The notes beneath the pieces were generated by a model that saw nothing but the letters and a program-made list of their open reading frames with translations, was not told where the DNA came from and did no database searches. This document shows positions 7,815-14,787 of a stretch of 17,773 nt of DNA, piece after piece. Numbering within the stretch: the stretch's first letter is position 1; each line of letters opens with the position of its first letter. The stretch comes from Thermoanaerobaculia bacterium. GTDB lineage: Bacteria > Acidobacteriota > Thermoanaerobaculia > Gp7-AA8. The position numbers and the translations under genes are program-made. The stretch covers positions 1-17,773 of the forward strand of contig JAMPYE010000023.1 in the NCBI GenBank assembly GCA_023700825.1. Direction: 5' to 3'.

Positions 7815-8606
7815 CTACTTCTTCACGATGCGGATCGAGCCCTTGTGCGTCTCGACCCGAATCGAAGGGCCGCCGCCGTTGACACGGGCCTGGACGCTCC
7901 CCCCGTCGCTCGTCAGGTGGACCGGCATCTCGAAGTCGGAGCGAAAGTCGGCCGAGTCGTCATCGAGATTCGCCGTGAGGTCGAATCGCGCGGCGGCGGG
8001 GATGCGAAGCGTGATCTCGCCTTTGTGCGTCTCGAAGCGGCCTGGCCGCGACAGCGACGCGAAGTCGATATCGACGTCGCCCTTGTGCGTGTCGATCCGG
8101 ACGCCGCCCGAGTGCGACGTCACCCTGGCGGTCCCCTTGTGCGTCTCGATCTCGAGGTCGCCGGTGAGGCCGGCGATCTGGATGTCCGACTTGTGGTCCT
8201 CGATTTGCAGCGACGCGGTCGCGGGCATCGTGATCTCGTAGTGGATGAACGGCATCGTGCCACCCGTCACCCCAAAGAACGCTCCGAAGAAGCCTTCGCG
8301 CACGCGGCTGGCCTCGCTGTAGTCCGATTCGATGTCGACGTGGCCCGACGAGGAACTGATCCTCACCTCGGTGAGCTCGACCCGCTCCTGCTGCTTCTCT
8401 CCCGAAGGGTCAGGGGCGATCTTCGCGATCACGTCTACCCGAGGCTGGTTCCACGTACGAACGCGAACCGTGCCCTTGAAGGTGTCGAGGGAGACTCGGC
8501 CGTCGGGACGAAGGTCGACCTGCTTGCGCACGACGCGCGTGTCGTCCGCGATGGCGGCTACGGAAGTGAGTAGGAAAAACAGGGAGATTGCGGCGGGCTT
8601 TCGCAT
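7815..8606 (-). CDS. Secreted DUF4097-like repeat protein
   Basis: A 263-residue exported protein with a signal peptide (1-20, AIA before DD). The mature part is rich in short beta-strands and resembles the DUF4097 putative adhesin or beta-helix family. Its marked feature is a repeated turn motif: DTFKG (41-45), EDHKS (136-140), ETHKG (154-158), DTHKG (172-176), ETHKG (192-196) and ETHKG (252-256). The three middle intervals are 18, 18 and 20 residues, which fits successive coils of a beta-solenoid. A glycine/phenylalanine-rich hydrophobic insert (105-121) interrupts the first part. AGGAG lies ten bases before the ATG. It follows the zinc-ribbon gene at 66 bases and precedes YfiR by 109 bases. 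The molecular function of the family is not established; a surface or periplasmic location is inferred from the signal peptide. Confidence 0.8.
   Translation of the reverse strand: MRKPAAISLFFLLTSVAAIADDTRVVRKQVDLRPDGRVSLDTFKGTVRVRTWNQPRVDVIAKIAPDPSGEKQQERVELTEVRISSSSGHVDIESDYSEASRVREGFFGAFFGVTGGTMPFIHYEITMPATASLQIEDHKSDIQIAGLTGDLEIETHKGTARVTSHSGGVRIDTHKGDVDIDFASLSRPGRFETHKGEITLRIPAAARFDLTANLDDDSADFRSDFEMPVHLTSDGGSVQARVNGGGPSIRVETHKGSIRIVKK
7840..8149 (-). repeat. Four dispersed 16-base DNA repeats encoding the (E/D)THKG motif
   Basis: Plus-strand copies of CCCTTGTGCGTCTCGA occur at 7840-7855 and 8134-8149, with one-mismatch copies at 8019-8034 and 8080-8095. Each encodes an (E/D)THKG turn of the secreted repeat protein. 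The identity at DNA level, with different codons elsewhere in the coils, points to recent duplication or gene conversion, or to strong codon constraint on this motif. Confidence 0.75.
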
Positions 8607-8672
8607 CGGCTCGAGGCTCCTGTGCCATAACTTACGGGCAGGCGAGCCTGATGTTTCATCCGATCTGCAGGG

Positions 8673-8930
8673 TCAGCGCTTCTTGCCGCCTCCGAAGCGG
8701 CGGACCGAGCTGAAATGGACGTCGATGTACAGCGCGGCCTGACGCAGTGCGCGCTCCACTGAGGACGGGTCGCGCCGCTGGATCCCTTCGAGGTTCGAGC
8801 GCATGTGCGTCGGAAGCTTCGTCCGGCAGCGGCGGCAGAGCGCGGCGTCCATCGTCTTCTGACCCGTACACAAAGGGCACTGCTGGCGTCGCGCGAGCCG
8901 CTGCAGGGCCTCCGGCGTCAAAAGTGTCAA
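8673..8930 (-). CDS. Small zinc-ribbon protein of unknown function
   Basis: An 85-residue protein if started at TTG 8930. It holds two CxxC knuckles, CPLC (18-21) and CRRC (32-35), separated by ten residues, which predict a single zinc ribbon. A basic C-terminal half ends in GGGKKR. I do not recognise the family. The frame stays open to another TTG at 8984 (103 residues). I prefer 8930 because AGGAGG (8936-8941) lies five bases before it and a TATTAT -10 box sits about 33 bases before it, inside the longer version. The gene probably heads a transcript that continues into the DUF4097-like gene. An overlapping frame starting at 8961 lacks any motif. The zinc-ribbon reading is firm; the role is unknown. 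Confidence 0.6.
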   Translation of the reverse strand: MTLLTPEALQRLARRQQCPLCTGQKTMDAALCRRCRTKLPTHMRSNLEGIQRRDPSSVERALRQAALYIDVHFSSVRRFGGGKKR

Positions 8931-8963
8931 ACGTCCCTCCTCGGGCCATACCGACCCCCACCC

Positions 8964-8993
8964 ATAATACGAACGTCGGGCCAAAAACGTTCG
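8964..8993 (-). promoter_or_regulatory. Promoter with operator-like dyad before the zinc-ribbon gene
   Basis: Read on the minus strand, a perfect 7-base inverted repeat CGAACGT-N10-ACGTTCG (8993 to 8970) is followed at once by TATTAT (8969 to 8964), a five-of-six match to the -10 consensus. No TTGACA is present. The dyad's half-sites cover the -35 region, as expected for an activator or repressor site. The predicted transcript start is near 8957, giving a leader of about 27 bases that contains AGGAGG before TTG 8930. Confidence 0.45.
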
Positions 8994-9015
8994 GTCGTTC
9001 TCCTATCCCTTCCCG

Positions 9016-9034
9016 CCCTGCTCCGGAAGCAGGG
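9016..9034 (-). terminator. Hairpin after the MntP/small-membrane-protein unit
   Basis: A perfect 7-bp stem, CCCTGCT and AGCAGGG, encloses a five-base loop and lies 21 bases beyond the stop of the 73-aa gene. No T-run follows on the minus strand, so it is not a classical intrinsic terminator. It may slow or stabilise the 3' end between this unit and the promoter at 8964-8993. Confidence 0.35.
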
Positions 9035-9055
9035 GCTCCGGGACGATCGCGGCGC

Positions 9056-9277
9056 TCAGCGGGACCCGCGCAGGTATTGCGCGGCGAGCTTCGCGGCGAG
9101 CAGAAGGAGCGGCCACGAATGCCACACGAGGTCGAACCAGTCGATCGGCCGCCGGAGCGTCCCTGCCATCAGCATCCGGCTCTTTTCGAGCAGATGCGAG
9201 CTCCCGAACGGGAGGAGTGCCATGACGATCGCGAAGACGATGAGAAACGTGTAGGGGATTCGTTCGAGAAACTGCAT
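9056..9277 (-). CDS. Small two-helix membrane protein
   Basis: A 73-residue protein with hydrophobic segments at about 6-24 and 52-67, joined by a basic loop containing RRPIDWFDLVWH (42-53). Short proteins with this layout (IPY...LLPF...KSRML...RPIDWFDL...) are, from memory, often deposited as small 'RND transporter' proteins, but the length is far too short for an RND pump and I assign no transport role. The start codon is four bases from the MntP stop, and its Shine-Dalgarno GGAGG lies inside the last codons of mntP. Translation is therefore probably coupled to mntP. It may be an accessory subunit of that transporter or of another membrane complex. Confidence 0.7.
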   Translation of the reverse strand: MQFLERIPYTFLIVFAIVMALLPFGSSHLLEKSRMLMAGTLRRPIDWFDLVWHSWPLLLLAAKLAAQYLRGSR

Positions 9278-9281
9278 CGGA

Positions 9282-9845
9282 TCAGCCTCCGGTAAGGTGC
9301 TCGACGACCGTCCAGATGCCGATGGCGATCAGGACCGTGCCGCCGAGGATCTCGACGCGTGAGCCGAACTTCTCGCCGATCGCGCGGCCGGCCCAGGCGC
9401 CGAAGAACGACATGCCGAACGAGACGAGTCCGATGACGGCGGCCGACGCGACGAGCGGCAGACCGAGCGTCGGGAGAGTCGCTCCGACGGCGAGGGCGTC
9501 GATACTCGTGGCGACGCCGAGGACGAAAAGGGTGTGAAGCGGCAGGCGGGGATCGAGCTTCTCGACCTCGTCGCAGTGATCCTCCAGCGCCTCGCGGATC
9601 ATGCTGACGCCGACCCAGGTGAGCAGGGCGAGCGCGATCCAGTGGTCCCAGCGCTCGAGATAACGGTTCGCGGCGTTGCCGCCCAGGGCCCCTGCCAGCG
9701 CCATGGCGAACTGGAACGACCCGAACGTGACGGCGAGCTTCGCGATGTCGCGCATCCGGAAGCGCTTGAGGGCATACGACGCGGCGACGGCCGTCACGTC
9801 CATCGCGACGCTCAGCGCGATGAGAAACAGCAGGGCGATGGTCAT
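9282..9845 (-). CDS. mntP: MntP-type manganese efflux pump
   Basis: A 187-residue inner-membrane protein of the MntP (UPF0059) family, almost the same length as E. coli MntP; it exports Mn(II) to limit toxicity. Six helices are visible as two homologous halves. Each half carries an intramembrane aspartate motif, AMDVTAVA (14-21, Asp16) and SIDALAVGA (114-122, Asp116), with TFGSFQFAMALAG (40-52) and the matching SFGMSFFGAWAG (142-153). The start ATG overlaps the stop of the upstream phosphodiesterase gene by four bases (ATGA). Because of that overlap there is no room for the manganese-sensing yybP-ykoY riboswitch that precedes many mntP genes, so expression follows the phosphodiesterase. Confidence 0.9.
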   Translation of the reverse strand: MTIALLFLIALSVAMDVTAVAASYALKRFRMRDIAKLAVTFGSFQFAMALAGALGGNAANRYLERWDHWIALALLTWVGVSMIREALEDHCDEVEKLDPRLPLHTLFVLGVATSIDALAVGATLPTLGLPLVASAAVIGLVSFGMSFFGAWAGRAIGEKFGSRVEILGGTVLIAIGIWTVVEHLTGG

Positions 9846-11218
9846 TCGGCTCTCCTCGGCGACTGGATGTCGAGTGGCGCCCCCGCGAGCGGAGAAAGCT
9901 CGATTCCGAGGTGGCGCGCGACGGTGGGAGCGATGGAAGTCATCGGAACGACGCCGAGCGAGCCCTTCCTGACGCCGGGACCGGCGATCACGAATCCGGC
10001 GCGAATCGACTCGCGCAATGGCGCGTAACCGTGCTGGCCTCTAGTCTGCGCCCCCTCGGACCACGCTCCGCGCGAAGCTCCCGAGAACTCGAAGCCGTCC
10101 CGGGCGTCGAGCACGAGCTCACCCGCGCCGCCCAGTTCTGCGACGGTGGCGGCGTCGAGGATCCGCTCGATGCCGGAGGCTGGATCGGCGAGCTTTGTCT
10201 CGAGGAGCCGGCGCACTTCGGCGAGGGTCTCCTTGTCGCCGGGGTTGCGAAGACGCAGAGAGGCGCTGCCGCCGTCGGAGTGGAAGATCGCGCGATACTC
10301 AATGACCTGGCCCTTCGGGTCGAGCTTCACGAACCCGGCGTCGACGAGCCAGACGTTCGGGCGGATCGTCGTCGAGGTGGCGACGAAGCCGTGGTCGGAG
10401 ACGATCGCGATCAGCGTGGTGTCGCGCGTCTTCGCCTTCTCGAGCGAAGCGAGGAGCCGCCCGAGAAGAGCGTCCGTCACTTCGAGCGTGCGGAGCGACT
10501 CGGGGGACATCGGCCCGAATTCGTGCTGAGCGAAGTCGAGATCGAACACGTGGACGAGCACGAGCTCGGGCGCCTGCTGCTCGATGATCCAGCAGGCGAC
10601 GTCGATACGGTCCGGATCGCGCTGATCATGAAACGCCTGCATCGGGCTGCCGCGGAACTTTCCGACGGCGTCGAGCAGCCCCGGAGTCGACAGCTGTTCG
10701 AGGAACCGGACGTCGAAGGGATGCTTCGAGGCGCCGCGCCAGAACTCCGGCATGTTGAAGTCGGCGTCGAGCCCGATGGAGACAGGCCAGGAGATCGCGG
10801 CGGCGCGGAGCCTTCGCGACCTCGCCGCCGAGACGAGCGTGGGAACGCGAATGTCCTTCGCGAACCAGTACCAGGCGCCGGCAGACGTGTCGAACGGATC
10901 GAACACGCGGTTGGAGACGATTCCGTGATCGATCGGCTTCACCCCGGTGATCAGCGTCGTGTGCGATGGATATGTCAGGGTGGGCAGCACCCCGTCGACC
11001 CCTTCCGCCCACGCGCCGTCGGCGACGAGCTTCGCGAGGTTCGGAATGGCGACGCCGCGCGCGGCCGCCTCGCGGTAGTGCCGGGGAGTGAGCCCGTCGA
11101 TCGAGACGACGAGCGCGCGCGGAGAGACTTGCGCGGCGGGTGGCTCCGCGGCCGCCGCGAGGCGGGGAAACGTCAGGAACAGGAGAAGGAGCGTGTAACG
11201 CAGGCGGCTCATCGGCAT
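9842..11218 (-). CDS. Secreted type I phosphodiesterase/nucleotide pyrophosphatase (alkaline phosphatase superfamily)
   Basis: A 458-residue exported hydrolase of the NPP/ENPP type (PF01663), which cleaves phosphodiester or pyrophosphate bonds using two metal ions, usually zinc. A signal peptide (1-24, AAAA before EPP) is followed by VSIDGL (38-43, metal ligand Asp41) and LPTLTYPSH (78-86, probable nucleophile Thr82). Further ligands appear at DFAQHEFG (228-235, Asp228 and His232), SDHGF (274-278, Asp275 and His276) and GQHGY (394-398, His396). All the catalytic residues are present, so it should be active in the periplasm or outside the cell. The natural substrate cannot be read from sequence. 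It opens the operon with mntP and the 73-aa gene. There is no Shine-Dalgarno site; a TAGAAT box lies 13 bases before the ATG. A second in-frame ATG at 11212 is possible. Confidence 0.9.
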   Translation of the reverse strand: MPMSRLRYTLLLLFLTFPRLAAAAEPPAAQVSPRALVVSIDGLTPRHYREAAARGVAIPNLAKLVADGAWAEGVDGVLPTLTYPSHTTLITGVKPIDHGIVSNRVFDPFDTSAGAWYWFAKDIRVPTLVSAARSRRLRAAAISWPVSIGLDADFNMPEFWRGASKHPFDVRFLEQLSTPGLLDAVGKFRGSPMQAFHDQRDPDRIDVACWIIEQQAPELVLVHVFDLDFAQHEFGPMSPESLRTLEVTDALLGRLLASLEKAKTRDTTLIAIVSDHGFVATSTTIRPNVWLVDAGFVKLDPKGQVIEYRAIFHSDGGSASLRLRNPGDKETLAEVRRLLETKLADPASGIERILDAATVAELGGAGELVLDARDGFEFSGASRGAWSEGAQTRGQHGYAPLRESIRAGFVIAGPGVRKGSLGVVPMTSIAPTVARHLGIELSPLAGAPLDIQSPRRAE

Positions 11219-11231
11219 CGTACCGCGCGCG

Positions 11232-11237
11232 ATTCTA
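11232..11237 (-). promoter_or_regulatory. Putative -10 box (TAGAAT) for the phosphodiesterase operon
   Basis: On the minus strand TAGAAT, a five-of-six match to the -10 consensus, ends 13 bases before the ATG at 11218. The expected leader is only about six bases and has no Shine-Dalgarno sequence. The -35 region is a weak match (TGGAAT at 17-base spacing, three of six). Confidence 0.45.
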
Positions 11238-11345
11238 GACGGGCGGAGCCCCCGATTCCATGACGCGCAGCACGCTTCTTCCGGCGCGATTTTGACCGCG
11301 AGGACAGGAATAGGTTTCCGGGGGGGTGCGTTTCCCCCGTTGCGC

Positions 11346-11375
11346 TTGACAGGCTGAAGGCGGCTGCCTCAGAAT
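11346..11375 (+). promoter_or_regulatory. Sigma-70-type promoter of tRNA-Gly
   Basis: A perfect -35 box TTGACA (11346-11351) is followed after 18 bases by CAGAAT (11370-11375), four of six to the -10 consensus. The predicted start, about seven bases on, lies some five bases before the mature tRNA, a normal short 5' leader. It shares the 168-base divergent region with the leftward promoter at 11232-11237. Confidence 0.6.
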
Positions 11376-11386
11376 GCGGGCCGTTT

Positions 11387-11462
<76 letters not shown>

Positions 11463-11476
11463 AACGAAAGTGAATC

Positions 11477-11508
11477 GAAGGGCCGCTTCGGCGGCCCTTC
11501 TTCTTTTC
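11477..11508 (+). terminator. Intrinsic terminator of tRNA-Gly
   Basis: A perfect 10-bp GC-rich stem (GAAGGGCCGC with GCGGCCCTTC, 11477-11500) is closed by a stable TTCG tetraloop and followed by TTCTTTTC. It begins 15 bases after the tRNA CCA end. It separates the tRNA from the membrane-protein gene at 11551, which must then have its own promoter or depend on read-through. Confidence 0.92.
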
Positions 11509-11550
11509 GCGCGGATTCGTGACAGGCTTCGTTCGAGGAAACCGTCTTGA

Positions 11551-13563
11551 ATGGATGACGCCGCCGAGACAGGGCCCGAGTCGCGAGCGCGTGCAGCGAG
11601 CGGCGTTGGAGAAGACTACGTCGCCGCGCGGTCCGCGACGCTTCGGCGCCATCGTGGTCTCCTGGCTTTCGCCGTGATCCTCCTTGCGTGGCTCGTGGTC
11701 GCTACCGCCGCCCGGATTCACGGTTCCTCCGTGGCCGCCTGGAATTCGGAGATGAACCGGGTGAATCGCCCCGATTTCGGCATTCTGCTCGGAACCCCCC
11801 GGATGATCCGGAGCGACGACTGGACGGTCGGAACTCCGTTCATCATGTCGCAGGCGCTACAACCTGACCCGTTCCCGACCGTAAACACGAGCCTCGGCGC
11901 GAAGCAGAGCCCCATGCTGCTCAACGTTCCGGTCCGGCACTGGAGCGTTCTCTTCAAGCCGCATCTCCTTGGATTCTTCGTCCTCGATCTCGAGCGCGCC
12001 TATGCGCTTATGTGGCAACTGAAGGTGGTCGGGCTCCTGCTGTCCGCAGCGATGCTGATCTATCTGCTGACAGAGGAGCGACTTGGGATCGCGCTCCTCG
12101 GCTCGGCCTGGATTCTCTTCTCCTCGTTCACCCAATGGTGGTTCTCCACGCAATTGCCCGAGAGCCTGACCGCGCTCTTCGCAGCAATGAGCTTCGCGAT
12201 GCTTCTGCCTGGGGAAAAGGCACTGGGGTGGAGGATCGTTCAGACCTGCGGGTTGATCTATGCGGCGGTCGCCTTTTCCGTCCTGCTCTATCCGCCATTT
12301 CAAATCCAACTGTTGTATCTGGCGCTCGCCGTGGTCATGGCGTGGATGTGGCAGTTGCGTGGGCGGGAGAAGGTCTGGCGGAGGGCCGTTCCCGCCTGGG
12401 GAGGTGCCGGCTTGCTTTGCGCCTTCCTGCTCGGCCTCTGGCTCTGGGAGCTTCGCGACTCGTTCGCGGCAATGGCGGCGACGAGCTACCCCGGAGCACG
12501 GGAATCGGCCGGCGGCGATCTTCCGTCACTGAAGCTGTTTTCGGGATTCTTCAATCCCCTGATGAGCGAAGCGTCGGTTCCCGACGGATGGCTCAACGTC
12601 TGCGAATCGAGCAGCTACCTGCTCCTCTTCCCGGTGCTGCTCGTCGCGACGGCAGTTCGCTGGCGTCGCGGCCGGCGACCCGCTCCGATGCAGATCGCTC
12701 TCGCGTCCTATTGCCTCGGTTTCTGGTTGTGGAACAGCGTGGAATTCTCGGCGATCGTGGGCCGGTACACGGGCCTCGGGCAGGTCCACGGGAACCGCGG
12801 CTTCCTTGGGATCGGCATCGCCAGCATCCTCTGGTGCTGCGTCGAGTTGGCAGGAGCGAGCCGGGATGGCGAGCTCGTGCCGCGTTCGAGCCGGCGAACG
12901 GTTCTCGTCTGTCTGGGCGTGGCTGCGGCGTACGCCCTCGCGATGCTGCGCGCGACACCCGGGTTCTTCGAGATGGTCCCACTCGCCATCTGCTCGATCT
13001 GGGCTGCGCTGCTTGCCGCGAGCCTCTGGCTGGGCCGGGCGCGCCCGTTCGCCGCGCTCCTGCTGCCTCCACTCGTGGCTGTCTACGGTCTCGTGAACCC
13101 GGTCGCGCAGGGGCTGCAGCCGATCACGGAGTCCCGGCTGTATTCGACCGTTCGGACGATGGTGCAACGAGAGCCTCGGGCCATGTGGGCAGCCAGCGAC
13201 CGAGGCGGGCTCGCGGAGTACCTCATGAGCGCGGGCGCAGTCGTCGTGAACGGAACGAAGTTCATCCCGCCCGTCGAGCAGATGTCGTTGTTCGACGTCG
13301 GCGGCCGCCAGCGGTTCATCTACAACCGCTACGCGCACGCTTACATCGAGTCCGGGAACGAAACCGCGGAGCCGTACTTCGAGCTTCGCGTGCAGGATCA
13401 GTATGTCCTTCATCTCCCGCTGAGACCGGAACCATGGCGCCGCCTGGGCGTTCGCTATCTCGCAAGCGGGCGTCCGCTGCCTCCGTCCGCGCTGGCAGCG
13501 CACGCGCGTCTCATGCACGCTCTGCCGGAATCGAAGGTGTGGATTTACGATCTCGGCCGATGA
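11551..13563 (+). CDS. Polytopic membrane protein with RSDDW motif, putative GT-C-like
   Basis: A 670-residue integral membrane protein with a basic cytoplasmic N-terminus (1-36) and roughly eleven to thirteen hydrophobic helices, the first at about 37-54. The first extracytoplasmic loop holds GTPRMIRSDDWTVGTP (81-96). Its paired acidic residues sit where GT-C glycosyltransferases carry their catalytic motif. I recall a family of uncharacterised bacterial membrane proteins with RSDEW or RSDDW here (DUF7657-like) in polysaccharide loci, but no enzyme activity is established. The C-terminal 150 residues after the last helix form a soluble, probably periplasmic domain. GAGGAAA about ten bases upstream supports ATG 11551. 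It precedes a GT2 and a GT4 on the same strand, consistent with surface-glycan assembly or YfhO-like glycosylation. Function is inferred only from topology and context. Confidence 0.8.
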   Translation: MDDAAETGPESRARAASGVGEDYVAARSATLRRHRGLLAFAVILLAWLVVATAARIHGSSVAAWNSEMNRVNRPDFGILLGTPRMIRSDDWTVGTPFIMSQALQPDPFPTVNTSLGAKQSPMLLNVPVRHWSVLFKPHLLGFFVLDLERAYALMWQLKVVGLLLSAAMLIYLLTEERLGIALLGSAWILFSSFTQWWFSTQLPESLTALFAAMSFAMLLPGEKALGWRIVQTCGLIYAAVAFSVLLYPPFQIQLLYLALAVVMAWMWQLRGREKVWRRAVPAWGGAGLLCAFLLGLWLWELRDSFAAMAATSYPGARESAGGDLPSLKLFSGFFNPLMSEASVPDGWLNVCESSSYLLLFPVLLVATAVRWRRGRRPAPMQIALASYCLGFWLWNSVEFSAIVGRYTGLGQVHGNRGFLGIGIASILWCCVELAGASRDGELVPRSSRRTVLVCLGVAAAYALAMLRATPGFFEMVPLAICSIWAALLAASLWLGRARPFAALLLPPLVAVYGLVNPVAQGLQPITESRLYSTVRTMVQREPRAMWAASDRGGLAEYLMSAGAVVVNGTKFIPPVEQMSLFDVGGRQRFIYNRYAHAYIESGNETAEPYFELRVQDQYVLHLPLRPEPWRRLGVRYLASGRPLPPSALAAHARLMHALPESKVWIYDLGR

Positions 13564-13652
13564 CTCGCGTCGCCTCGCCGAAGATCGAATGCCCGCGCTC
13601 CAGCGCCAGCGCCGCGAGGGCGCGAGGCAGACCATCGATCTCCCGAGTAGAT

Positions 13653-13658
13653 TAGGAT
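13653..13658 (+). promoter_or_regulatory. Putative -10 box (TAGGAT) of a near-leaderless promoter
   Basis: TAGGAT ends nine bases before ATG 13668, in the 104-base gap after the RSDDW gene. GGAG at 13662-13665 is only two bases from the ATG, too close to act as a Shine-Dalgarno site. No clear -35 box is visible. Confidence 0.35.
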
Positions 13659-13667
13659 ATCGGAGCC

Positions 13668-14603
13668 ATGCTGCGCGACCAGACGATCACGATCATCATT
13701 CCCGCGTACCGGGAAGCGGATTTCATCGGGCGGGTGATCGCGGAGATCCCGGCGTTCGTCGACCACGTCGTCCTCGTCGACGACTGCAGCGACGACGCGA
13801 CCGTCGAGGTTGCCCGGCGTGCGGGTGATTCTCGCCTCCAGGTCTGCAGCACCTCCGTGAATTCCGGCGTTGGCGCCGCAATGCGCGTCGGCTACCGGCG
13901 CGCGCTGGAGATCGGCGGCGACATCTTCGTCAAGGTGGATGGCGACGGGCAGATGCCGCTGGAGTATCTCTCGAAGCTCGTCGAGCCGCTGCTCGACGGA
14001 TCCGTGGGCTACGCCAAAGGGAACCGGTTCCTCGCACCGGGCGTCGCGGGTCGCATGCCGGCGGTGCGTCTGTTAGGCAACACCGCGCTCACGTTTCTCA
14101 ACAAGCTGGCGACCGGGTACTGGCACATCTTCGATCCCCAGAACGGCTACACCGCAATTCGGGCGGACGCGCTCGGCCAGATCGACCTGGACGCGCTGGC
14201 GAACGGGTACTTCTTTGAGAACGACATGCTGTTCCAGCTCTACCTCGCCGGCGTTCGCGTGCGCGACGTCGCCATCCCGGCGCGATACGGTGACGAGCAG
14301 TCGGACATGAGCCTGACGCGAGTGCTCCTGACCTTCCCGCCACAGTTGCTGCGGCGTTTCGCCTCGCGGATCATGAAGAAGTACGTCCTTTACAACTTCT
14401 CTCCCGTCGCCCTTTTCCTGCTCTTCGGGCTCGGCCTCTTCGGCTGGGGGTTGTGCTTCGGAATCTGGCTGTGGGTGGAGACCGGCATGACCGGGCGCGC
14501 GACGCCGACGGGAACGATCATGCTCGCTCTCCTGCCGCTCATCCTGGGCTTCCAACTTCTCTTGCAGGCCGTAGTGCTCGACATTCAGGAAACGCCCAGG
14601 TGA
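13668..14603 (+). CDS. Membrane-anchored glycosyltransferase family 2 (polyprenyl-phosphate sugar synthase type)
   Basis: A 311-residue protein with an N-terminal GT-A domain and two C-terminal helices (about 246-270 and 283-305), the plan of GtrB/ArnC-like enzymes that load a sugar onto undecaprenyl phosphate. Visible motifs are IIIPAYREADFI (9-20), VLVDDCSDD (35-43) for nucleotide binding, and VDGDGQM (90-96), where Asp91 and Asp93 bind the metal. DPQNGYTAIR (156-165) and FFENDMLFQL (182-191) form the acceptor-side region. Unlike the GT2 at 87 it lacks GTSKY and belongs to a different subgroup. It lies between an RSDDW membrane protein and a GT4, and probably supplies a lipid-linked sugar to a nearby GT-C transferase. 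The sugar identity is unknown. Confidence 0.9.
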   Translation: MLRDQTITIIIPAYREADFIGRVIAEIPAFVDHVVLVDDCSDDATVEVARRAGDSRLQVCSTSVNSGVGAAMRVGYRRALEIGGDIFVKVDGDGQMPLEYLSKLVEPLLDGSVGYAKGNRFLAPGVAGRMPAVRLLGNTALTFLNKLATGYWHIFDPQNGYTAIRADALGQIDLDALANGYFFENDMLFQLYLAGVRVRDVAIPARYGDEQSDMSLTRVLLTFPPQLLRRFASRIMKKYVLYNFSPVALFLLFGLGLFGWGLCFGIWLWVETGMTGRATPTGTIMLALLPLILGFQLLLQAVVLDIQETPR

Positions 14604-14787
14604 ATCGAAAGGTGTGCGCAATGCCTCGCCTCGCCGTCGACGCGGTGTGATTTCCCGCTCCCGGAGTCACGCTCCTCCAGACGTCGGTTCACGCAACCAG
14701 TCGGTGCGGGCGTGAGGCTTCGGCCGCGAGATCGCCGACTGCATTCGTGAAGACGGCGCAAGAGGGTCGGCTACAATACCGGTCTTC
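14604..14787. other. Intergenic gap between the GT2 and GT4 genes
   Basis: This 184-base gap holds no convincing coding frame. It contains the 11-base TTTCCCGCTCC (14651-14661), identical to the 3' end of tRNA-Gly, and near its right end a -10 box for the GT4 gene. No terminator with a T-run was found after the GT2 stop. Confidence 0.5.
14772..14777 (+). promoter_or_regulatory. Putative -10 box (TACAAT) of a near-leaderless promoter
   Basis: TACAAT is a five-of-six match to TATAAT and ends ten bases before ATG 14788. The start point would fall three or four bases before the ATG, and no Shine-Dalgarno sequence is present. The -35 region at 14748-14753 (TGAAGA) is only a three-of-six match. 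Confidence 0.5.

Noticed and set aside
9842..9900. Possible manganese riboswitch before mntP
   Set aside because: The mntP start overlaps the upstream coding region by four bases, leaving no untranslated leader.
9911..11263. A 450-codon plus-strand frame opposite the phosphodiesterase
   Set aside because: The minus strand carries every catalytic residue of the phosphodiesterase; the plus frame is a low-complexity shadow.
12012..13655. A 547-codon frame overlapping the RSDDW protein on the same strand
   Set aside because: It has no hydrophobic pattern or motif, whereas the other frame gives regular membrane helices and a Shine-Dalgarno-supported start.
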